Assembly: GCA_947650365.1 (NCBI GenBank)
Contig: OX393555.1
Location: 78,621,995-78,685,994 of the forward strand
Length of the DNA stretch: 64,000 nt
Direction of reading: 5' to 3'
Source: Chamaelirium japonicum
Lineage: Eukaryota > Streptophyta > Magnoliopsida > Liliales > Melanthiaceae
Under the pieces are notes generated by a model that was not told the DNA's origin, searched no databases, and saw nothing but the letters and a program-made list of their open reading frames with translations. Every line of letters begins with the position of its first letter. Within the stretch, counting starts at the first letter, position 1. Shown piece after piece: positions 51,597 to 63,471 of this stretch. A program made the translations under genes and the position numbers.

Positions 51597-53819
51597 GTAT
51601 GAATGAATTTGAATGGATCGTGCGAATGAATTAGAATGGATCGTACGAATGAATTAGAATGGATACATTCGTGCGAATGAATTAGAATGGATCGTATGAA
51701 TGAGTAAGAATGGATCGTACGAATGAAATAGAATGGATCGTACGAATGAATTAGAATGGATCGTGCTAATGAATTAGAATGGATCGTACGAATAAATTAG
51801 AATAGATTGTGCGAATGAATTAGAATGGATCGTAAGAATGAATTAGAATGGATCGTCCGAATGAATTAGAATAGATTGTGCGAATGAATACATTCGTGCA
51901 AATGAATTAGAATGGATCGTATGAATGAAGTCGAATGGATCGTACGAATGAATTAGAATGGAAACATTCGTGCGAATGAATTAGAATGAATCATACGAAG
52001 GAATTAGTGTGGATCGTACGAATGAATTAGAATGGATACATTCGTGCAAAAGAATTAGAATGGATTGTATGAATGAATTGGAATGGATCGTATGAATGAA
52101 TTAGAATGGATCGTGCGAATGAATTAGAATGGATCATACGAATGAATTAGAATGGATCGTGCGAATGAATTAGAATGGATCGTACGAATGAATTAGAATA
52201 GAATGGATACATTCATACGAATGAATTAGAATGGATCGTATGAAAGAATTAGAATGGATCGTACAAATGAATTAGAATAGACTGGATACATTCGTGTGAA
52301 TGAATTAGAATGGATCATGCGAATGAATTAGATTGGATCGTGCGAATGAATTAGAATGGATCGTACGAATGAATTAGAATGGATACATTCGTACGAAAGA
52401 ATTAGAATGGATTGTATGAATGAATTAGAATGGATCGTATGAATGAATTAGAATGGATCGTGTGAATGAATTAGAATGGATCGTACGAATGAATTAGAAT
52501 GGATACATTCATGTGAAAGAATTAGAATGGATTGTATGAATGAATTTGAATGGATCGTACGAATGAATTAGAATGGATCGTATGAATGAAGTAGAATGGA
52601 TCGTGCGAATGAATTAGAATGGATTGTACGAATGAATTAGAACGGATACATTCATGCGAATGAATTAGAATGGATAGTACGAATGAGTAAGAATGGATCG
52701 TACGAATGAAATAGAATGGATCGTACGAATGAATTAGAATGGATCGTGCGAATGAATTAGAATGGATCGTGCGAATGAATTATAATGGATCGTACGAATG
52801 AGTAAGAATGGATCATACGAATGAAATAGAATGGATCGTATGAATGAATTAGAATGGATCGTACGAATGAATTAGAACGGATCATGCGAATGAATTCGAA
52901 TGGATCGTGCAAATGAATTATAATGGATCGTACGAATGAATTAGAATGGATCGTATGAATGAATTAGAATGGATCATGCGAATGAATTAGAATGGATCGT
53001 ATGAATGAATTTTAATGGATCGTACGAATGAATTAGAATGGATACATTCGTGCGAATGAATTAGAATGGATCATACGAAGGACTTAGGGTGAATCGTACA
53101 AATGAATTAGAATAGATACATTCGTGCGAAAGAAATAGAATGGATTGTATGAATGAATTAGAATGGATCGTATCAATAAATTAGAATGGATCGTATGAAT
53201 GAATTAGAATAGATGGTACGAACGAATTAGAATGGATCATACGAATGAATTAGAATGGATCGTACGAATGAATTAGAATGGATAGTACGAATGAATTAGA
53301 ATGGATCGTGCGAATGAATTAGAATGGATCGTATGAATGAATTAGAATGGATCATGCGAATGAATTAGAATGGATCGTACGAAAGAATTTGAATGGATCG
53401 TATGAATGAATTAGAATGGATCGTGCGAATGAATTAGAATGGATAGTACGAATGAATTAGAATGGATATATTCGTGCGAATGAATTAGAATTGATCGTAC
53501 GATGAATTAGAATGGATACATTCGTGTGAATGAATTAGAATGGATCGTGCTAATGAATTAGAATTGATCGTACGAATGAATTAGAATGGATCATCCGAAG
53601 GAATTAGGGTGGATCGTACGAATAAATTAGAATTGAATCATTCGTGCGAAAGAATTAGAATGGATTGTATGAATGAATTAGAATGGATCGTGCAAATGAA
53701 TTAGAATGGATCGTGCGAATGAATTAGAATGGATCGTACGAATGAATTAGAATAGATTGTGCGAATGAATTAGAATGGATCGTACGAATGAATTAGAATG
53801 GATCGTATGAATGAATTAG
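51597..53819 (+). repeat. Satellite block, + orientation; third partial copy
   Basis: Homologous to 46472-49215, with landmark offsets drifting from 4425 to about 4378 and then about 4607. The last part of the super-repeat has therefore been duplicated once more in tandem. Confidence 0.92.
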
Positions 53820-55590
53820 CACAATCCATTCTAATTCTTTCGCACGAATGTATCCATTCTAATTCATTCGTTCGATCCATTCTAATTCATTCATATGATC
53901 CATTCTAATTCATTCCCACGATCCATTCTAGTTCATTTGCATGATCCATTCTAATTCATTCGCATGAATGTTTCCATTCTAATTCATTCGCACAAATATA
54001 TCCATTCTAATTCATTCGTACGATCCATTCTAATTCATTCGCACGATCCAATCTAGTTCATTCGCACAATCCATTATAATTCATTCGTACGATCCATTCT
54101 ATTTCATTCGTATGATCCATTCTAATTCATTCGCATGAATGTACCCATTCTAATTCATTCATACAATCCTATCTAATTTATTCACATGATCCATTCTAAT
54201 TCATTTATACGATCCATTCTAATTCATTTGTACGATCCATTCTAATTCATTCGTACGTTCCATTCTAATTCATTAGCATGATCCATTATAATTCATTCAT
54301 ACGATCCATTCTAATTCATACGATCCATTCTAATTCAATCATACGATCCATTCTATTTTATTCGTATGATCCATTCTAATTCATTCATACGATCCATTCT
54401 ATTTCATTCGTACGATCCATTCTTACTCATTCGTACGATCCAATCTAATTCATTCGCACAATCCAATCATATTCATTCGTACGATCCATTCTAATTCATT
54501 CGTACGATCCATTCTATTTCATTCGTACAATCCATTCTTACTCATTCGTACGATCCATTCTAATTCATTCGCACGAATATATCTATTCTAATTCATTCGT
54601 ACGATCCATTCTAATTCATTCGCATGATCCATTCTAATTCATTCATACGATCTATTCTAATTCATTCGTACGATCCATTCTAATTCATTCATACAATCCA
54701 TTCTAATTCTTTCACACGAATGTATCCATTCTAATTCATTCGTACGATCCATTATAATTCATTCGCACGATACATTCTAATTCATTCATACGATCCATTC
54801 TATTTCATTCGTACAATCCATTCTTACTCATTCATACGATCCATTCTAATTCATTCGCATGAATGTATCCATTCTAATTCATTCGTACAATCCATTATAA
54901 TTCATTCGCAAAATCCATTCTGATTCATTCATACGATCCATTCTAATTCATTCGTACAATCCATTCTAATTCATTCATACGATCCATTCCATTTCATTCG
55001 TACGATCCATTCTTACTCATTTGTACGATCTATTCTAATTCATTCGCACGAATGTATCCATTATAATTCATTCGTACGATCCATTCTAATTCATTCGCAC
55101 GATCCATTCTAATTCATTCATACGATCCATTCTAATTCATTTATACGATCCATTCTAATTCATTCGCACAATCTATTCTAATTCATTCGTACGATCCATT
55201 CTAATTCATTCAAACGATCCATTCTAATTCATTCGCACGAATGTACCCATTCTAATTCATTTATACGATCCATTCTAATTCATTCGCACGATCCAATCTA
55301 ATTCATTCGCACGATCCATTCTAATTCATTCGTACGATCCATTCTATTTCATTGGTACAATCCATTCTTACTCATTTATACGATCCATTGTAATTCATTT
55401 GCATGAATGTATCCATTCTAATTCATTCGTACAATCCATTCTAATTCATTCGCACGATCCATTCTAATTCATTCATAGGATCCATTCTAATTCATTCGTA
55501 CGACCCATTCTAATTCATTCATACGATCCATTTTATTTCATTCGTACGATCAATTCTTACTCTTTCGTACGATCCATTCTAATTCATTCG

Positions 55591-56157
55591 CACGAATGTA
55601 TCCATTATAATTCATTCGTAAGATCCATTCTAATTCATTCGCACGATCCATTCTAATTCATTCATACGATCCTTTCTAATTCATTCGTACGATCCATTCT
55701 CATTCATTTGCACAATCTATTCTAATTTATTCGTACGATCCATTCTAATTCATTAGCACGATCCATTCTAATTCATTCGTACGATCCATTCTATTTCTTT
55801 CGTACGATCTATTCTTACTGATTCGTTCGAACCATTCTAATTCATTCGCACGAATGTATCCATTCTAATTCATTCGTACGATCCATTCTAATTCATTCGC
55901 ACGATCCATTCTAATTCATTCATACGATCTATTCTAATTCATTCATACGATCCATTCTAGTTCATTCGCACGAATGTATCCATTCTAATTCATTCGTACG
56001 ATCCATTCTAATTCATTCGCACAATCTATTCTAATTCATTCGTACGATCCATTCTAATTCATTAGCACGATCCGTTCTAATTCATTCGTACGATCCATTC
56101 TATTTCATTCGTACGATCCATTCTTACCTATTCGAACGATCCATTCTAATTCATTCG
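55591..56157 (-). repeat. 567-bp higher-order module, copy B
   Basis: 28-mer cores start at 55591, 55849, 55969 and 56158, repeating the 258, 120 and 189 spacing of copy A 4887 bp downstream. A related 97 + 189 version follows at 59029, 59126 and 59315, with one 23-mer missing from the 120-bp sub-module. Confidence 0.85.
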
Positions 56158-56173
56158 CACGAATGTATCCATT

Positions 56174-57219
56174 CTAATTTATTCGCACGATCCATTCTAA
56201 TTCATTCATATAATCCATTCTAATTCATTCGTACGATCCATTCTAATTCATTCGCACGATCCATTCTAATTCATTCATACGATCCATTCTAATTCATTCA
56301 TACAATCCATTCTAATTCTTTCGCACGAATGTATCCATTCTAATTCATTTGTACGATCCACCCTAATTCCTTCGTATGATCCATTCTAATTCATTTGCAC
56401 GAATGTATCCATTCTAATTCATTCGTACGATCCATTCAAATTCATTCATACGTTCCATTCTAATTCATTCATACGATCCATTCTAATTTATTCATACGAT
56501 CCAGTCTAATTCATTCGCACGAATGTATTCATTCGCACAATCTATTCTAATTCATTCGTACGATCCATTCTAATTCATTAGCACGATCCATTCTAATTCA
56601 TTCGTACGATCCATTCTATTTCATTCGTATGATCTATTCTAACTCATTCATAGGATCCATTCTAATACATTCGCACGAATGAATCCATTCTAATTCATTC
56701 GTACGATCCATTCTAGTTCATACGCACGAACCATTCTAATTTATTCATACAATCCGTTCTAATTCATTCGTACGATCCATTCTAATTCATTCGCACAATC
56801 TATTCTAATTCAATCGTACGATCCATTCTAATTCATTAGCACGATCTATTCTAATTCCTTCGTACGATACATTCTATTTCATTCGTACGATCCATTCTTA
56901 CTCATTTGTACGATCCATTCTAATTCATTCGCACGAATGTATCTATTCTAATTCATTCGTACGATTCATTCTAATTCATTCGTACGATTCATTCTAATTC
57001 ATTCGCACGATCCATTCTAATTCATTCATACGATCCATTCTAATGCATTCGTACGATCCATTCTAATTCATTCGTTCGATCCATTCTAATTCATTAGTAC
57101 TATCCATTCTAATTCATTCATACGATCTATTCTAATTTATACGATCAATTCTAATTCATTCATACGATCCATTCTATTTCATTCGTATAATCCATTCTAA
57201 TTCATTCATACGATCCATT
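56174..57219 (-). repeat. 1046-bp tandem duplication, copy 1
   Basis: Eight private variants, including CATATAATC (56205), GTATTCATTCGCAC (56525), GAATGAATCC (56677), CGTACGATACATTC (56861), TAATGCATTC (57041) and TAATTTATACGATC (57133), each recur exactly 1046 bp later. A constant offset means no indel separates the copies, so the event is recent. Confidence 0.9.
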
Positions 57220-58265
57220 CTAATTCATTCGTACGATCCATTCTAATTCATTCATATAATCAATTCTAATTCATTCGTACGATCCATTCTAATTCATTCG
57301 CACGATCCATTCTAATTCATTCATACGATCCATTCTAATTCATTCATACAATCCATTCTAATTCTTTCGCACGAATGTATCCATTCTAATTCATTTGTAC
57401 GATCCACCCTAATTCCTTCATATGATCCACTCTAATTCATTTGCACGAATGTATCCATTCTAATTCATTCGTACGATCCATTCGAATTCATTCATATGTT
57501 CCATTCTAATTCATTCATACGATCCATTCTAATTCATTCATACGATCCATTCTAATTCATTCGCACGAATGTATTCATTCGCACAATCTATTCTAATTCA
57601 TTCGTACGATCCATTCTAATTCAATAGCACGATCCATTCTAATTCATTCCTACGATCCATTCTATTTCATTCGTATGATCTATTCTAACTCATTCATAAT
57701 ATCCATTCTAATACATTCGCACGAATGAATCCATTCTAATTCATTCGTACGATCCATTCTAGTTCATTCGCACGAACCATTCTAATTTATTCATACGATC
57801 CATTCTAATTCATTCGTACGATCCATTCTAATTCATTCGCACAATCTATTCTAATTCAATCGAACGATCCATTCTAATTCATTAGCACGATCTATTCTAA
57901 TTCCTTCGTACGATACATTCCATTTCATTCGTACGATCCATTCTTACTCATTCGTACGATCCATTCTAATTCATTCGCACGAATGTATCAATTCTAATTC
58001 ATTCGTACGATCCATTCTAATTCATTCGTACGATCTATTCTAATTCATTCGCACGATCCATTCTAATTCATTCATACGATCCATTCTAATGCATTCGTAC
58101 GATCCATTCTAATTCATTCGTTCGATCTATTCTAATTCATTAGTACGATCCCTTCTAATTCATTCATACGATCTATTCTAATTTATACGATCCATTCTAA
58201 TTCATTCATACAATCCATTCCATTTCATTCGTATAATCCATTCTAATTCATTCATACGATCCATT
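57220..58265 (-). repeat. 1046-bp tandem duplication, copy 2
   Basis: Second copy, differing by scattered substitutions only. Examples are CATACGTTCC becoming CATATGTTCC near 57494 and CTATTTC becoming CCATTTC near 57918. Confidence 0.9.
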
Positions 58266-60616
58266 CTATTTCATTCGTACGATCCATTCTTACTCATTCG
58301 TACGATCCAATCTAATTCATTCGCACGATCCAATCTAATTCATTCGCACGATCCAATCATATTCATTCGTACGATCCATTCTAATTTATTCGTACGATCC
58401 ATTCTACTTCATTCATACGTTCCATTCTTACTCATTCGTACGATCCATTCTAATTCATTCGCACGAATGTATCCATTCTAATTCATTCGTACGATCCAAT
58501 CTAATTCCTTCGCACGATCCTTTCTAATTCATTCATACGATCCATTCTAATTCATTCGTACGATCCATTCTAATTCATTCATACAATCCATTCTAATTCT
58601 TTTGCACGAATGTATCCATTCTAATTCATTCGTACGATCCATTCTAATTCATTCGTACGATCCATTCTAATTCATTCATACGATCCATTCTAATTCATTC
58701 GTACGATCCATTCTAATTCATACGTATGATCTATTCGAATTCATTCATAAGATCCAGTCTAATTCATTCATACGATCCATACTAATTCATTCGCACGAAT
58801 GAATCCATTCTAATTCATTCGTACGATCCATTCTAATTCATTCACACGATCCAATCTAATTCATTCGCACGATCCATTCTAATTCATTCGTACGATCCAT
58901 TCTATTTCATTCGTACGATCCATTCTAACTCATTCGTACGATCCATTCTATTTCATTCGTACGATCCATTCTTTTTCATTCGTACGATCCATTCTTACTG
59001 ATTCGTATGATCCATTCTAATTCGTTCGCACGAATGTATCCATTCTAATTCATTCGTACGATCCATTCTAATTCATTCGCACGATCCATTCTAATTCATT
59101 CATACGATCCATTCTAATTCATTCGCACGGATGTATCAATTCTAGTTCATTCGTACGATCTATTCTAATTCATTCACACAACTTATTCTAATTCATTCGT
59201 ACGATCCATTCTAATTCATTAGCACGAACCATTCTAATTCATTCGTACGATCCATTCTACTTCATTCGTACGATCCATTCTTACTCATTCGTACGATCCA
59301 TTCTAATTCATTCGCACGAATGTATCCATTCTATTCTAATTCATTCGTACGATCCATTCTAATTCATTCGCACGATCCATTCTAATTCATTCATACGATC
59401 CATTCTAATTCATTCGTACGATCCATTCTAATTCATTGGCACGATCCATTCTAATTCATTCATACAATCCATTCTAATTCATTCATACAATTCATTCTAA
59501 TTCTTTCGCACGAATGTATCCATTCTAATTCATTCGTACGATCCACCCTAATTCCTTCGTATGATCCATTCTAATTCATTCGGACGAATGTATCCATTCT
59601 AATTCATTCGTATGATCCATTCGAATTCATTCATACGATCCATTCTAATTCATTCATATGATCCATTCTAATTCATTCGCACGAAATGTATTCATTCGGA
59701 CAATCTATTCTAACTCATTCGTACGATCTATTCTAACTCATTAGCACGATCCATTCTAATTCATTCGTACGATCCATTCTATTTCATTCGTACGATCCAT
59801 TCTTACTCATTCGTACGATCCATTCTAATTCATTCGCACGAATGTATCCATTCTAATTCAGTCATACGATCCATTCTAATTCATTCGCACGATCCATTCT
59901 AATTCATTCGTACGATCCATTCTAATTCATTCGCACAATCTATTCTAATTCATTCGTATGATCCATTCTAATTCCTTAGCACGATCCTTTCTAATTCATT
60001 CGAACGATCCATTCTATTTCATTCGTACGATCCATTCTTACTCATTCGTACGATCCATTCTAATTCATTCGCATGAATGTATCCATTCTAATTCATTCGT
60101 ACGATCCATTCTAATTCATTCGCACGATCCATTCTAATTTATTCGTACGATCCATTCTAATTCATTCGTACGATCCATTCTAATTCATTCGCACGATCCA
60201 TTCTAATTCATTCATACGATCTTTTCTAATTCATTCGTACAATCCACCCTAATTCCTTCGTATGATCCATTCTAATTCATTCGCACGAATGTTTCTATTC
60301 TAATTCATTCGTACGATCAATTCGAATTCATTTATACGATCCATTCTAAATCTTTTGCATGATCCATTCTAATTCATTCATACGAACCATTCTAATTCAT
60401 TCGTACGATCCATTCTAATTCCTTCGTATGATCCATTCTATTTCGTATGATCCATTCTAATTCATTAGCACGATCGATTCTAATTTATTCATACGATCCA
60501 TTCTATTTTATTCGTACGATCCATTCTAATTCATTCGCACGATCCATTCTAATTCATTCATACGATCCATTCTATTTCATTCGTACGATCCATTCTTACT
60601 CATTCGTATGATCCAT

Positions 60617-61281
60617 TCATGGGAATGAACTAGAATGGATCATACGAAATAATTAGAAAGGATCGTACGAATGAATTAGAATAGATTGTGCGAATGAATT
60701 AGAATGGATCATATGAATGAATTCGAATGCATTGTGCTAATGAGTAAGATCAATTCTTACTTATTCGTACGATCCATTCTAATTAGAATGGATCGTACGA
60801 ATGAATTAGAATGGATTATATGAATGAATTAGAATGGATCGTGCGAACGAATTAGAATGGATCGTACGAATGAATTAGAATGGATACATTCGTGCGAAAG
60901 AATTAGAATGGATTGTATGAATGAATTAGAATGGATCGTATGAATGAATTAGAATAGATCGTGCGAATGAATTAGAATGGATCGTATGAATAAAATGGAA
61001 TGGATCGTACGAATGAATTAGAATGGATCGTGCGAATGAATTAGATTGGATCGTGCAAATGGATCGTACGAATGAATTAGAATGGATTGTACGAATGAAT
61101 TAGAATGTATTGTACGAATGAATTAGAATAGATTGTGGGAATGATTTAGAATGTATCGTACGAATGAATTAGAATGGATGGTACGAATGAATTAGAATGG
61201 ATCGTATGAATGAATTAGAATGGATCGTACGAATGAATTAGAATGGATACATTCGTGCGAAAGAATTAGAATGGATCGTGC
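60617..61281. repeat. + block with a short flip
   Basis: Approximately + 60617-60749, - 60750-60781 and + 60782-61281. Entry is CCATTCATGGGAATGAAC, whose CCATTCATGG is near-palindromic. The reversed fragment runs from GATCAATTCTTAC to CCATTCTAATTAGAATGG, a perfect 18-bp palindrome. Confidence 0.92.
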
Positions 61282-63471
61282 TAATTCATTCAAATGATCC
61301 ATTCTAATTCATTCGTACGATCTATTCTAATTCATTCGAACAATCTATTCTAATTCATTCGTATGATCCATTCTAATTCATTCGCACGATCGATTCTAAT
61401 TCATTTGAACGATCCATTCTAATTCATTCATACAATCCATTCTAATTCTTTCGCAAGATTGTATCCATTCTAATTCATTCGTACGATCCACACTAATTCC
61501 TTCGTATGATCCATTCTAATTTATTCGTACGATCCATTCTAATTCATTCATACGATCCATTCTAATTCATTCATACAATCTATTCTAATTCTTTCGCACG
61601 AATGTATCCATTCTAATTCATTCATACGATCAACCCTAATTCCTTTGTATGATCCATTCTAATTCATTCGCTCGAATGTATCCATTCTAATTCATTCGTA
61701 CGATCCATTCTAATTCATTCGTACTATCCACCCTAATTCCTTCGTATGATCCATTCTAATTCATTCGCACAAATGTATCCATTCTAATTCATTCGTACGA
61801 TCCATTCGAATTCATTCATACGATCCATTCTAATTCATTCATACGATCCACTCTAATTCATTCGCACGAATGTATCCATTCTAATTCATTCGTACGATCC
61901 ATTCTAATTAATTCGCACGATCCAATTTAATTCATTTGCACGATCCATTCTAATTCATTCGTACGATCTATTTTATTTCATTCGTACGACCCATTCTTAC
62001 TCATTCGTACGATCCATTCTGATTCATTCACACGAATATATCCTCATTCGCACGATCCATTCTAATTCATTTGCACGATCCATTCTAATTCATTCATACA
62101 ATCCATTCTAATTCTTTCGCACCAATGTATCCATTCTAATTCATTCGTACGATCCACCCTAATTCCTTCGTATGATCCATTCTAATTCATTCGCACGAAT
62201 GTATCCATTCTAATTCATTCGTACGATCCATTCGAATTCATTTATATGATCCATTCTAATTCATTCATACGATCCATTCTAATTTATTCGCACGAATGTA
62301 TCCATTCTAATTCATTCATACGATCATTTCTAATTCATTCGCACAATCTATTCTAATTCATTCGTACGATCCATTCTAATTCATTCGCACGATCCATTCT
62401 AATTCATTCGCACAATCTATTCTAATTCATTCATACAATCCATTCTAATTCTTTTGCACGAATGTATCCATTCAAATTCATTCGTACGATCCATTCTAAT
62501 TCCTTCGTACGATCCATTCTAATTCATTACCATGAATGTATCCATTCTAATTCGTACGTACGATCCATTCTAATTCATTCATACGATCTATTCTAATTCA
62601 TTCGCACGAATATATCCATTCTAATTCATTCGTACGATCTATTCTAATTCATTCACACGATCCATTCTAATTCATTCGTACGATCCATTCTGATTCATTC
62701 ATACGATCCATACTAATTCATTCGCACGAATGTATCCATTCTAATTCATTCGTGCGATCCATTCTAATTCATTCTAATCCATTCTAATTCATTCGTACGA
62801 TCCATTCTAATTTCATACGTACGATCCATTCTAATTCATTCATACGATCCATTCTAATTCATTCGTACGATCCATTCTAATTCATTCGAACGAATGTATC
62901 CATTCTAATTCATTCTAATTCCTTCGTATGATTCATTCGTACGATCCATTCTAATTCCTTCGCACGAAAATATCTATTCTAATTCATTCGTACGTACGAT
63001 ACATTCTAATTCATTGGCACGATCTATTCTAATTCATTCATACGATCCATTCTAATTCATTCATACAATCGATTCTAATTCTTTCGTACGAATGTATCCA
63101 TTCTAATTAATTCATACAATCCATTCTAATTCTTTCGTACGATCCATTCTAATTCCTTCGTACGATCCATTCTAATTCATTCGTATAATCCATTCTAATT
63201 CATTCGCACCATCCATTCTAATTCATTCATACGATCCATTCTAATTCATTTATACAATCCATTCTAATTCTTTCACACGAATGTATCCATTCTAATTCAT
63301 TCGTACGATCCACCCTAATTCCTTCGTATGATCCATTCTAATTCATTCGCACGAATGTATCTATTCTAATTCATTCGTACGATCCATTCGAATTCATTCA
63401 TACGATCCATTCTAATTCATTCGTACGTTCCATTCTAATTCATTTATACGATCCATTGTAATTCATTTATA
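61282..63471 (-). repeat. Satellite block, - orientation (2.2 kb)
   Basis: Reversed monomers rich in the CCACCCTAATTCC module (about 61490, 61628, 61728, 62154 and 63310). A truncated 28-mer (ATATATCCTCATTCG) lies near 62035. It exits at CATTTATACGAATGAAATAG. Confidence 0.95.

Larger units (their letters stand above)
53820..60616 (-). repeat. Longest - block (6.8 kb)
   Basis: Uninterrupted reversed monomers. The first part matches 49216-51596 (TGAATGTTTCC near 53965, CCAATCATATTC near 54470). CCAATCATATTC recurs near 58351, showing a further internal duplication with a period of about 3.88 kb. It contains the 1046-bp duplication and, near 59685, a GCACGAAATGTATTC unit with one extra A. Confidence 0.95.
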
